Positions 51,908-59,537 of a stretch of 59,873 bases of DNA are shown here, piece after piece. The DNA comes from CAWDPQ01 sp049642465 (GTDB lineage Bacteria > Acidobacteriota > Vicinamibacteria > Vicinamibacterales > 2-12-FULL-66-21). The stretch covers positions 1-59,873 of the forward strand of contig JBAROV010000244.1 in assembly GCA_049642465.1 (NCBI GenBank). The letters run 5' to 3'. Numbering within the stretch: position 1 is the stretch's first letter; each line of letters begins with the position of its first letter. The notes under the pieces were generated by a model, which worked only from the letters and a program-made list of their open reading frames with translations, searched no databases and was not told where the DNA came from. A program made the position numbers and the translations under genes.

Positions 51908-52084
51908 CCGCGGCTGAACCATCTGGAGTTGACGGCTCAGCCAGTGACGAACGGTCAGCCGCCTGGGTCATAGCCCCGGAATTCCGGTGCCGCGAATACC
52001 CAACAATGCAGTAGTCTCTCCCGTGCGTCCTGTCAGCCCTCCCGCTGGCGAACGCTCTTAGTGACATCAGAAAGGAGGTTCGGT

Positions 52085-53440
52085 ATGCAGGTCCTGCAGC
52101 GCCGGCTGTGGCTCTTGCCGGTCGCGATTTGCACGCTCACGACCGTTGGTTCTGCCGCGACGACCCCCAAAGTGACCTTCACGGACACGACGCTCAAGAA
52201 TGGCCTGCGCGTGATCATCGCCGAGGATCACGTGGCTCCTGTGTTTTCGATCGCAGTCAGCTACAACGTTGGCTCGCGCGACGAGCGCAAGGGCCGCACG
52301 GGCTTCGCGCACCTCTTCGAGCACATGATGTTCAAAGGATCGGAGAGGGTTGGGCCAGGCGAGCATTTCATGCTCGTCTTCAACAACGGCGGCAGCATGA
52401 ATGGCACGACGAACAAGGATCGCACCTTGTACTTCGAAACGATGCCGGCCAATCAGCTCGATCTCGCGCTCTTCCTCGAGGCCGATCGGATGCGGTCGCT
52501 CGAGATCACCAAGGAGAACCTGGACAACCAGCGGCACGCAGTCCAGGAGGAACGACGGCTGGGTGTGGACAACCAGGCGTACGGCAAGACGTTCGAAGCG
52601 ATCGACGAGCTCGCCTACGACAATTTCGCATACGAGCATTCGGTGATCGGCTCGATGGACGATCTCAGCGCGGCATCGATCGACGACGTGGCTGCGTTTT
52701 TCAAGACGTATTACGCGCCCAACAACGCCGTGATTGCCATCGTCGGCGATGTCAAAACCGCTGACTGCCTGGCCAAGGTCCGCAAGTACTTCGAGTCGAT
52801 TTCGTCGCAACCCGCGCCGCAGGCGGTGGACATGAAAGAGCCGCCGCAGACGGCCGAGCGCCGGCTCGCGCTGGACGATGCACTGGCGCGGCTGCATCGC
52901 CTCGACGTGGTCTACAAGATACCGCCCGCGATGACCCCGGACGAGGATGCTCTGTCCGTGCTGGGAACGGTGCTCGGCGGTGGCCGGAGCTCGCGGCTGT
53001 ACGAACAGGTCGTTCGTCAGAAGCAGCTCGCTTCGAACGCGAGCGCCTTCGCTGGCACGAGCCGCGGACCAGGACTGTTCCGCATCAACGCGATGGCTGC
53101 TCCAGGCAAGTCCGTCGCTGAAATCGAGAGCGCGATCGACGCGGAAATCGACAGGGTGAAGAAAGGTCCAATTGCGGCGTGGGAAATGGAAAAGGCGCGA
53201 ACCAGCGCGCGCAGCAACTTCGTGTCGAGCGTGCAGAGCACGCTGTCCCGCGCAGTGCTGCTCTCGCAGTACGCGCTCTTTCACAACGAGCCCGGACTGA
53301 TCAACACCCGCGCGGAAAAGATCGCTGCGGTCACCGCGGAGGACGTCCAAAGAGTCGCGCGCCAGTACCTCACACGTGAGAATCGCAGCGTTGTGGTCAC
53401 CAATCCCAAGCCGCCAGCCGCAACCCAGGGAGGTCTGTGA
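52085..53440 (+). CDS. M16 family zinc metallopeptidase, catalytic subunit, exported
   Basis: 451 residues. Signal peptide (about 1-24), then an inverzincin domain with H76-L-F-E79-H80 (FAHLFEHMMFKGSE) and the distant zinc ligand E156, exactly 76 residues after the second His, as the family requires. The second M16 lobe carries LGGGRSSRLYEQVV. ATG 52085 has a perfect AGGAGG 7 bp upstream. The next gene encodes the matching inactive partner; together they would form a two-chain periplasmic peptidase of the M16B type. Substrates are short peptides in characterised relatives; the target here is unknown. Confidence 0.93.
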   Translation: MQVLQRRLWLLPVAICTLTTVGSAATTPKVTFTDTTLKNGLRVIIAEDHVAPVFSIAVSYNVGSRDERKGRTGFAHLFEHMMFKGSERVGPGEHFMLVFNNGGSMNGTTNKDRTLYFETMPANQLDLALFLEADRMRSLEITKENLDNQRHAVQEERRLGVDNQAYGKTFEAIDELAYDNFAYEHSVIGSMDDLSAASIDDVAAFFKTYYAPNNAVIAIVGDVKTADCLAKVRKYFESISSQPAPQAVDMKEPPQTAERRLALDDALARLHRLDVVYKIPPAMTPDEDALSVLGTVLGGGRSSRLYEQVVRQKQLASNASAFAGTSRGPGLFRINAMAAPGKSVAEIESAIDAEIDRVKKGPIAAWEMEKARTSARSNFVSSVQSTLSRAVLLSQYALFHNEPGLINTRAEKIAAVTAEDVQRVARQYLTRENRSVVVTNPKPPAATQGGL

Positions 53441-54930
53441 TGCGTACGCGAATGCTGAGAATCATCGCACTCGCGGTGGCGGTCGCGGGCGCGACAGCCA
53501 TACGCGCACAGGTGCCCGCGCCGCCGCAGGCGCCGCCTTCGAGCAAGGGGGTCATTCTCAAAGGACAGGCCCCGGTTTCCGAGGAAGTACTGCGGGTCAA
53601 GCTGCCGAGACCGCAGGAAACCACCCTTTCAAACGGCCTGCATCTCATGGTCCTCGAGGATCGGCGCGTCCCCCGCATCACTCTTCAGCTCATCGTCCCT
53701 GGCGCAGGCGGCTACTACGATCCCGCTGACCTGCCCGGTCTCGCCTCAATCACTTCCGCGATGATGCGTGAGGGAACGAAGACCCGATCCTCCGCGCAGC
53801 TCTCGGAGCAACTCGAAACGATCGCCGCGTCGCTGACGGTCTCGACCGGAATGTCCTCGACAGAGGCGACAGCGTTCGCTTCCTGCCTCACGGAGCACGC
53901 GGACAAGCTGTTCGAGATGTTTGCCGACGTCCTCCTGAATCCGTCGTTCCCCGAGGACGAATTGGGCCGATACAAGCAACGCACCCGCGCGAGCCTGATT
54001 CAGCAGCGAACCTTCCCGGGATTTCTGGTGGCGGAGCTGTTTTCGAAGGTGATGTACAGCAGCCACCCGGCCGGCCGCATTTCACTGACGACCGAAAGCC
54101 TGGATAAGGTCACACCGGCAGCGCTCAGTGAGTTCCATCGGACACGGTACGTGCCCGATCATGCCGCGCTCGCCATCGCCGGAGACATATCTCTGGCGGA
54201 GGCGCGCAAGCTGACCGAGCAGAAACTGGCTCAATGGAAGAAAGTCGGCACGCCGAAGCCCTCGGTTACCGAGCCACCAGCGCAAGGTCCCGTGAAAGTC
54301 TCATTCGTCGCACGCCCGAATTCCGTGCAGACGAATCTCCTGGTCGGGACGCAAGCTATCGATCGGATGGATCCTGCCTATGACGTGCTCCAGGTCATGA
54401 ACAAGGTTCTTGGCGGCGGGCCTACCGGGCGATTGTTCATTACCCTGCGCGAGGAGAAAAGCTATACCTACGGAGCGTACAGCAACCTGCAGGCAGGTCA
54501 ATGGCGCGGCATCTGGCAGGCATCGACCGAAGTGCGCTCGGAAGTGACTGACGCGGCCCTGCGCGATCTGCTCGCGGAGATAGCCAGGATGCGGGATCAG
54601 CCGGTTCCCGACAAGGAATTCCGTGATCAGAAACGGTCCATGATTGGCAGTTTTGCGTTGTCGCTCGAGAATCCGCAGCAGATGCTGAATTACTTCGTCA
54701 CGAGCTGGAGGTTCGGTCTACCCGCCGACTACTGGGACAAGTATCCGGAGCGCATCACCGCAGTCACGCAGGCGCAGGTCCAGGCGGCCGCCAGGAAGTA
54801 CCTCGATCCGGCGCGTCTTCACATCATCGCGGTCGGAGAACCTGCGAAGACTGCCGATGTCCTGCGAAAGTTCGGAACGGTGGAAACCTACGACACGGAG
54901 GGAAAGCGATCGATGACGAGTTCGTTTTAG
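53440..54930 (+). CDS. M16 family peptidase-like protein, non-catalytic partner, exported
   Basis: 496 residues. Signal peptide ending near IRAQVP. The domain is M16-like, but where HxxEH should be the sequence reads LASITSAMMREGTKT, so zinc binding is lost. The second lobe has the typical VLGGGPTGRLFITLREEKSYTYGAYS segment, which contributes the Arg/Tyr pair used by the partner. ATG 53440 overlaps the previous stop (TGATG), with GGGAGG upstream. The pairing of one active and one inactive chain is standard for bacterial M16B peptidases. Confidence 0.93.
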   Translation: MRTRMLRIIALAVAVAGATAIRAQVPAPPQAPPSSKGVILKGQAPVSEEVLRVKLPRPQETTLSNGLHLMVLEDRRVPRITLQLIVPGAGGYYDPADLPGLASITSAMMREGTKTRSSAQLSEQLETIAASLTVSTGMSSTEATAFASCLTEHADKLFEMFADVLLNPSFPEDELGRYKQRTRASLIQQRTFPGFLVAELFSKVMYSSHPAGRISLTTESLDKVTPAALSEFHRTRYVPDHAALAIAGDISLAEARKLTEQKLAQWKKVGTPKPSVTEPPAQGPVKVSFVARPNSVQTNLLVGTQAIDRMDPAYDVLQVMNKVLGGGPTGRLFITLREEKSYTYGAYSNLQAGQWRGIWQASTEVRSEVTDAALRDLLAEIARMRDQPVPDKEFRDQKRSMIGSFALSLENPQQMLNYFVTSWRFGLPADYWDKYPERITAVTQAQVQAAARKYLDPARLHIIAVGEPAKTADVLRKFGTVETYDTEGKRSMTSSF

Positions 54931-54932
54931 CC

Positions 54933-55559
54933 TCAGCCGCTGAGCAACGCGTCTATCGCATTCAATTCGTCGCGGTTGACCGTGTGGCCCATCCGCGGGT
55001 AGATACGCTCGTCCACTGACGCCCCCATTCGCCGAAACACCTCCGCGGTCTCGTAAACCCGCTCGAGGGGAATGTGGGGGTCGATGTCGCTGCATCCGAG
55101 AAAGACGGGCGTCCCGTCGAACGGTCCCTGGTAATCGCGCGGTGTGCCGGGCGGACCAATTAATCCTCCGCTCAGACCAATGACGGCGGCGTACCGCTGG
55201 GCATGACGTACGGCAAACTCCAGCGCCAAACAGGCGCCTTGCGAGAATCCCATCAACACGACGCGGTTGGGGGCCACTCCATGTCTGCCGGCCTGCTCCA
55301 GCAGCGACGCCAGGACGTTCAACCCTGAGCTGATTCCTGGCTCGTTGCGGGCGAGCGGTGCGAGAAACGTGTACGGATACCAGCTTGCACCGGCGGCCTG
55401 CGGCGCAAGATACGCGACGTCTTTGACGCGCAGCTCGTTGGTGAGAGAAAGGATGTCTTCGGCCGACGCGCCTCGTCCGTGGACGAGAATGGCAACCAGC
55501 CTGGCATCCGCCAGTGCCGGGCCGCTCGCAAGGATCGGCTGTCCGGCGTGCGGATCCAT
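54933..55559 (-). CDS. Alpha/beta hydrolase, phospholipase/carboxylesterase-like (YpfH type)
   Basis: A 208-residue cytoplasmic serine esterase. Oxyanion region LVAILVHGRGASAEDI, nucleophile S106 in LMGFSQGAC, acid D158 or D160 (GCSDIDPHIPLE) and H192 (MGHTVNRDE). It is the family of small carboxylesterases related to acyl-protein thioesterases and YpfH. No signal peptide. It starts 2 bp after the RodZ-C-like gene stop. The substrate is not known. It is convergent with the M16 partner gene 2 bp away. Confidence 0.9.
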   Translation of the reverse strand: MDPHAGQPILASGPALADARLVAILVHGRGASAEDILSLTNELRVKDVAYLAPQAAGASWYPYTFLAPLARNEPGISSGLNVLASLLEQAGRHGVAPNRVVLMGFSQGACLALEFAVRHAQRYAAVIGLSGGLIGPPGTPRDYQGPFDGTPVFLGCSDIDPHIPLERVYETAEVFRRMGASVDERIYPRMGHTVNRDELNAIDALLSG

Positions 55560-55561
55560 CG

Positions 55562-56263
55562 TTAGCGGGCGGCTGATGATGTGTACGTTCGAGTGACGGC
55601 GACCCCGGTTTCGCCGAGGATGCCGCGATCCCGGCCATCGATGACGACCCGAACCGCGCCCGCATCACCAGCACGAATCACGATCGTTCGTCCATTGACC
55701 GGCACACGGTCTCCGGCATTCAGCTCCCGCTCGAGAACGCGTTTTCCATCGACGGTCGCGCGCACCCAGACGTGGCGCAGTGCGCGAAGCTCTGATTGCG
55801 TTCCGGCTGGCACCGCAGACTCCGATGTCGGGAGACGTGGAGGTGTCGTCGTAGCCGGCGCGCCCGGGACCGCGCTCGAGACCGAAGATGACGCAGGAGA
55901 TTGTGGAGGAGACGCACGCCACATTCGCGTAACTGCCACGCCGGCGGCAATCACGACAACGGCGCCGGCGAAGATCCCGGCCCTCGGAAGCGGGTTGCGC
56001 CTGGTCGCCGGAAGTATAGGCGGCGCTATCCGGCTGTCCCGGACGAGCGTGGACGGACCGACCTCTGCCCGAGGCCAGGCGGCATGCTCCGGACGCGGTT
56101 CGCGGCCGGGTTCCTTCCTGAACGAGTTGACGAATTGATCGAAGGCGGCGCTCGCGTCCTTCCTCTTTTGCCTCGATTCTTCGAGCGCACGCTGCAGCCG
56201 CTCGAGCTCCTCGAGTGCGGCCTGCTCGTTGAACGGGACATGAGATTCGTGTTCGGTGGGCAT
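55562..56263 (-). CDS. Single-pass membrane protein with RodZ C-terminal-like (DUF4115) domain
   Basis: About 233 residues. The N-terminal part is acidic and helical (AALEELERLQRALEESRQKRKDASAAFDQF, likely coiled coil). One membrane segment follows at about 95-115 (AGIFAGAVVVIAAGVAVTRMW), then a Pro/Ser/Ala-rich linker and a C-terminal beta domain WVRATVDGKRVLERELNAGDRVPVNGRTIVIRAGDAGAVRVVIDGRDRG. That domain matches the periplasmic domain of RodZ, but the HTH domain is missing. ATG 56263 is chosen since an earlier GTG overlaps the kinase stop. It follows the kinase, so it may be an output or sensor partner; unproven. Confidence 0.72.
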   Translation of the reverse strand: MPTEHESHVPFNEQAALEELERLQRALEESRQKRKDASAAFDQFVNSFRKEPGREPRPEHAAWPRAEVGPSTLVRDSRIAPPILPATRRNPLPRAGIFAGAVVVIAAGVAVTRMWRASPPQSPASSSVSSAVPGAPATTTPPRLPTSESAVPAGTQSELRALRHVWVRATVDGKRVLERELNAGDRVPVNGRTIVIRAGDAGAVRVVIDGRDRGILGETGVAVTRTYTSSAAR

Positions 56264-56295
56264 CAGGAGTAGTTCACTCCCTCTCGATCTCACAG

Positions 56296-57309
56296 TCAAG
56301 CAGAACGGTCGCCGTCAGCGGCGGGGAGGTCGAGCCGGGCGCGCATGCCGCCTCCGGGGGCCTGTTCGAGTGCGATGCTTCCACCGTACAGCTCAGCGAG
56401 ATCGCGGACGATGGCCAACCCGAGGCCGGATCCTGGCGCCTGTTCATCCGCTCGAACGCCGCGCTGCAGAACAGCCTCACGCATGTGCACCTCCAGACCT
56501 GGCCCATCGTCATCAACAGTGATTGACACGTGGCCGTCCACTACAGTGGATGCGATCGCGACGCGAGTTCGAGTCCACTTGCAGGCGTTGTCGAGGAGGT
56601 TACCAAGCATCTCGTCCAGATCCTGACGCTGGCCGCGTACGAAGTGTTCTGGCGAGACGGTGACGCGGATGTTGACGCCGCGTGCGGCGTAAAGCCGCTC
56701 CAAGGTTCGCGCCAACCCTTCGGCGCATTCGCGTACGGAACAACGTACCCCGTGGGTTCGGCCAGCCGCCGCGGCTCGAGCGTGCGCGAGGTGATACTCG
56801 ATCTGGCGTTTCATTCGCTCGAGCTGCTCGGACAGAATCGTCGCAAGTTCAGGGTGACCTTGGGCCTGCGCGCGGTCGGCCTCGTGGTTCAAAATGGCGA
56901 GCGGTGTCTTCAGGCCGTGCGCGAGATCGCCCGCCTTGGCGAGGGCGCGATGCACCATCCGTTCATGCTGCTCGAGCAAGGCGTTCAGGTCGTCAACGAG
57001 GGGTTGCACTTCGGAGGGATAAGTGCCTTCGACGCGTCGCGTCCGGCCGTCGTGCACTGCCGCCAGGCGTTCTCGCAGCTGATTGACCGGAGATATCCCT
57101 CTGCGCACCTGCCAGAAGCCAACCGCCATGCACGCAAGAGCAAGAATCGTCAGGCTTATCGCATACGCATGGGCGGTGCCGTGGACGATACGTGGAGTCT
57201 TCGGGTACTCCAGCATGATCATCGTGACCACGACGAACGCCGTGATGAACAACCCGGACGTCCAGAGCAGCGCGCCGAGAAGGAGGCGCGAGCGAAGCGA
57301 AGACATCAC
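56296..57309 (-). CDS. Sensor histidine kinase (PhoQ/EnvZ-like)
   Basis: A 337-residue transmembrane kinase. Two hydrophobic segments (about 10-32 and 48-68) bracket a short periplasmic loop of only some 15 residues, so it has little extracellular sensing surface. Then HAMP-like 69-120, the phospho-acceptor H131 (AHGLKTPLAIL), N box (NLLDNACKW), G1 (DDDGPGLE) and G2 (GSGLGLAIVRDLAELYGG). ATG 57309 overlaps the response regulator stop in ATGA. Tiny periplasmic loops are typical of kinases that sense within the membrane. It partners with the regulator upstream. Confidence 0.93.
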   Translation of the reverse strand: MMSSLRSRLLLGALLWTSGLFITAFVVVTMIMLEYPKTPRIVHGTAHAYAISLTILALACMAVGFWQVRRGISPVNQLRERLAAVHDGRTRRVEGTYPSEVQPLVDDLNALLEQHERMVHRALAKAGDLAHGLKTPLAILNHEADRAQAQGHPELATILSEQLERMKRQIEYHLAHARAAAAGRTHGVRCSVRECAEGLARTLERLYAARGVNIRVTVSPEHFVRGQRQDLDEMLGNLLDNACKWTRTRVAIASTVVDGHVSITVDDDGPGLEVHMREAVLQRGVRADEQAPGSGLGLAIVRDLAELYGGSIALEQAPGGGMRARLDLPAADGDRSA

Positions 57310-57989
57310 ATCTGCCGCCGTGGCGGTTCGGACCCGTCCGCGATTCTGTAGCCGAATCCGCGAACGGTCTCGATCACGCCGGAGCCGAGTTTTCTTCTGA
57401 GCCTCGCGACAAACACTTCGACAGTGTTTGAATCGCGCTCGAGATCCTGCGAGTAAATATGTTCGGTCAGTTCTCCCTGCGACACGATCCGTCCGCGGTT
57501 ATGCATCAGATATGACAGCACACGAAATTCGTGGCTCGTGAGCTTCACCGGGCTGCCGTCAACGGTGACCTTGGCCAACCTGGTGTCGAGGGCCACAGGG
57601 CCGCAGCGCAGTTCCGGAGTGAATTGGCCGCTGGCGCGCCGAATGAGTGCGCGCACGCGGGCGAGCACTTCTTCCATCCTGAACGGCTTGGCGACGTAAT
57701 CGTCCGCGCCGCCATCGATCCCCTGAACCTTCTCGTGCCAGCTCCCGCGGGCAGTCAGGACCAGGACGGGTACAGACAGCGACGCCCCGCGCCAGGCCCG
57801 GAGCAGCGACAGTCCATCTACCTTCGGGAGTCCGAGATCGAGGATCACCGCGTCGTATTCCCCCGTTCGCAGGAGAAAGTCGGCGCGTTCACCGTCAGCA
57901 GCGCGATCGACGGCATATCCGGCATCGCTCAGCGCGGCGGCGATTTGCTTCGACAATCGCGCCTCGTCTTCAACAACCAGGACTCTCAT
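57306..57989 (-). CDS. OmpR/PhoB family response regulator
   Basis: 227 residues. Receiver domain 1-115 with phospho-acceptor D51 (AVILDLGLP), acidic E7-D8 (VVEDE) and K near 101 (VAKPF). The C-terminal winged-helix domain (about 130-222) ends SNTVEVFVARLRRKLGSGVIETVRGFGYRI. GAGGA precedes the ATG. The gene is the first of the regulator-kinase-DUF4115-esterase unit. Direct repeats of TGAAC with 11-bp spacing just upstream are a likely autoregulatory site. Confidence 0.94.
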   Translation of the reverse strand: MRVLVVEDEARLSKQIAAALSDAGYAVDRAADGERADFLLRTGEYDAVILDLGLPKVDGLSLLRAWRGASLSVPVLVLTARGSWHEKVQGIDGGADDYVAKPFRMEEVLARVRALIRRASGQFTPELRCGPVALDTRLAKVTVDGSPVKLTSHEFRVLSYLMHNRGRIVSQGELTEHIYSQDLERDSNTVEVFVARLRRKLGSGVIETVRGFGYRIADGSEPPRRQM

Positions 57990-58001
57990 GATCCTCGCGC
58001 A

Positions 58002-58044
58002 GTTATAGCGAACGAACCTGAACGGTCGCTGAACGCTTCGTTCA
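58002..58044 (-). promoter_or_regulatory. Putative response-regulator box and -10 of the two-component operon
   Basis: Forward-strand TGAAC at 58019 and 58030 (11 bp apart), with CGAAC at 58009, form helically phased direct repeats typical of OmpR-family sites. The reverse strand carries TATAAC (58007-58002), 12 bp before the start codon. The repeats cover the expected -35 region, as for an activator. Confidence 0.5.
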
Positions 58045-58073
58045 AGGGCGGCAGAGCGCTAGTCTATAGTCGC

Positions 58074-58101
58074 TGGTCTCTGGTCTCCGGTCTCTGGTCT
58101 C
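58074..58101. repeat. Four tandem 7-bp units (TGGTCTC)
   Basis: Units at 58074, 58081, 58088 (CGGTCTC) and 58095 lie in the 212-bp gap between the two-component operon and the sigma factor gene. Confidence 0.85.
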
Positions 58102-58148
58102 GGGCGACCGGTTCCTCCAGCGCATAATCTCAGCTGACATAGGCCACG

Positions 58149-58177
58149 TGCAACGCGCAGCCACGACTCTACGTAAG
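58149..58177 (+). promoter_or_regulatory. Putative ECF promoter of the sigma factor gene
   Basis: TGCAACGC (58149-58156), 15 bp, CGTAAGC (58172-58178). The same two words with the same 15-bp gap occur at 58973-59002 before the downstream gene. A -35 with AAC and a -10 with CGT are the usual form of ECF promoters, so this probably is autoregulation by the encoded sigma factor. Confidence 0.65.
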
Positions 58178-58201
58178 CTGTAACAGAGAGGAACGCGGAC
58201 C

Positions 58202-58789
58202 ATCCCGATCGACCTCGAGACGGTCACCGAAAACCGGCTCATCGCTGAAGCCCTGGCCGGATCGCAATCCGCGTTCGAACGGATTGTGCGCCGGTATCAG
58301 CGGCCAGTCATCAGCCTGATCAGCAAAGTACTTGGCGCAAGGGGTGACCGCGCAACCGCGGAAGACCTCGCACAGGAGACCTTCGTCAAGGCCTACCTCA
58401 AGCTCGCCGCATTTGACACGACGCGGCGATTTTCGAGCTGGCTGTTTCGAATTGCGCACAACACGACGATTGATGCCATGCGCCGTTCGCGACTCGCCGT
58501 CGTGTCGTCCGAGGACCCGGCTGAGATCGAAACGCTGGCTGATGCGTCTCCTGCCGACGCGGCGCCGGATCCCCTTGAAACCGCCGCACTCGGGCGGGCG
58601 CTGGACGAAGCGCTGAGCGCGCTGCGCCCCGAGTATCGCGCCGCCATCATGCTGCGGTATGAGGAAGGGCTGCCGTTCGAGGACATTGGCCATGTCCTCA
58701 GCGTGCCCGAGAGCACGGCTCGCTCTTACGTCCACCGTGGACGCAAGCAGTTGGCGGCGCGCCTTTCCCAGGCCGGGTGGCACCCGTGA
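58202..58789 (+). CDS. ECF-type RNA polymerase sigma factor; no canonical start codon
   Basis: About 195 residues. Region 2 runs ENRLIAEALAGSQSAFERIV, RRYQRPVISLI, DLAQETFVKAYLKL, RRFSSWLFRIAHNTTIDAMRR; region 4 runs LRPEYRAAIMLRYEEGLPFEDIGHVL and STARSYVHRGRKQL. The first GTG (58286) would delete the start of region 2, yet the reading frame stays open back to TAA 58181 and holds no ATG, GTG or TTG. The best fit is ATC 58202 (PIDLETVTENRLI follows), placed 10 bp after GAGAGG and about 20 bp after the predicted transcription start. A sequencing error changing ATG is the alternative. The family is certain; the start is not. Confidence 0.88.
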   Translation: MPIDLETVTENRLIAEALAGSQSAFERIVRRYQRPVISLISKVLGARGDRATAEDLAQETFVKAYLKLAAFDTTRRFSSWLFRIAHNTTIDAMRRSRLAVVSSEDPAEIETLADASPADAAPDPLETAALGRALDEALSALRPEYRAAIMLRYEEGLPFEDIGHVLSVPESTARSYVHRGRKQLAARLSQAGWHP

Positions 58790-58795
58790 AGACTT

Positions 58796-58967
58796 ACAGG
58801 AGATCAGGAGATCAGGAGGAATAGACAGGAGACAAGGAGGTCAGGAGAGAGTCCGCGTCAGGCCCGGTCCGCGTGGCAACGGTCGTCGGACGCGGGCCGG
58901 TCCTGACGCGGACTTTCCTGATCTCTTGATCTCCTGTTATTTCTCTCCTGATCTCCTGATCTCCTGT
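58796..58967. repeat. 172-bp near-perfect palindrome, single copy of the window-start element
   Basis: The left arm ACAGGAGATCAGGAG and onward mirrors the right arm ending in GATCTCCTGT over about 75 bp with few mismatches. The core stem is AGTCCGCGTCAG / CTGACGCGGACT. Relative to the copies at 1-413 both sides changed together (GTGTCAG to GCGTCAG, CTGACAC to CTGACGC). It lies 7 bp after the sigma factor stop and 6 bp before the second ECF-type promoter. Confidence 0.92.
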
Positions 58968-58972
58968 GGGTC

Positions 58973-59001
58973 TGCAACGCCGCCCTGACCCGCTGCGTAA
59001 G
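58973..59001 (+). promoter_or_regulatory. Putative ECF promoter of the downstream membrane protein gene
   Basis: TGCAACGC (58973-58980), 15 bp, CGTAAGC (58996-59002), then GTACAGAG. It matches the motif before the sigma gene in both boxes and in spacing. The ATG at 59016 lies only 14 bp after the -10 word, so the leader is very short. Confidence 0.65.
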
Positions 59002-59015
59002 CCTGTACAGAGCCT

Positions 59016-59537
59016 ATGACCTCCGACGACATCAACCGCAGCTACCGCCGATGGCAGGTGGCCGAGGTGGATGGCCGCGATGACGACGCGGACGCGGAAT
59101 TCGCCCTCGTCTTCGGCGCAACGCTGCCGGATACGGCCGTTCAGGCGTCATTCACAACCCGGACGATGGAAGCCGTGGCCGCCGCCGCCGCGAAGGAAGG
59201 GCGTCGCGCGCGGAGAGTGCGTCTCGCATCGGTTGCGGCTGGGGTGTTGGCTCTGGTGACCGGGGCCTATTTCGGCGCCGCGTTCGTGGTGACGCTCGTT
59301 TCGACCGTGGTCGTGGGCGGATTCGACTTGCTCATTGGTCTGGTCGTGCGAACCGCGGGCGCGGCGCAGACCGGTGCGGATTTGTGGTCGGTGTTGTCTG
59401 GAGTCGGACGGGCTGCTGCGGCGTTCGCGGCGAACCCGACGGTCACGATGACGCTCATTGCTCTGCAGGGCGTCGCGGTCGCTGCGCTGCTCGCATTGCA
59501 GCGTCTGCTTGGTGTTGATGAGGAGTCGCTCAAATGA
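59016..59537 (+). CDS. Small membrane protein, possible partner (anti-sigma) of the ECF factor
   Basis: 173 residues. An acidic cytoplasmic N-terminal part of about 66 residues is followed by two or three hydrophobic segments (about 68-118 and 142-166). I do not recognise a named domain, and no zinc anti-sigma motif (HxxxCxxC) is present. The gene follows the sigma factor after the palindrome, has the same type of promoter and overlaps the next gene in ATGA. Membrane proteins in this position are often anti-sigma factors, but here that rests only on position and topology. Confidence 0.6.
   Translation: MTSDDINRSYRRWQVAEVDGRDDDADAEFALVFGATLPDTAVQASFTTRTMEAVAAAAAKEGRRARRVRLASVAAGVLALVTGAYFGAAFVVTLVSTVVVGGFDLLIGLVVRTAGAAQTGADLWSVLSGVGRAAAAFAANPTVTMTLIALQGVAVAALLALQRLLGVDEESLK

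Noticed and set aside
58796..58967. Rho-independent terminator of the sigma gene
   Set aside because: The stem is far too long for a terminator and has no T tract at the expected site, and the same element occurs upstream of another gene at 1-413. It may still stop transcription incidentally.
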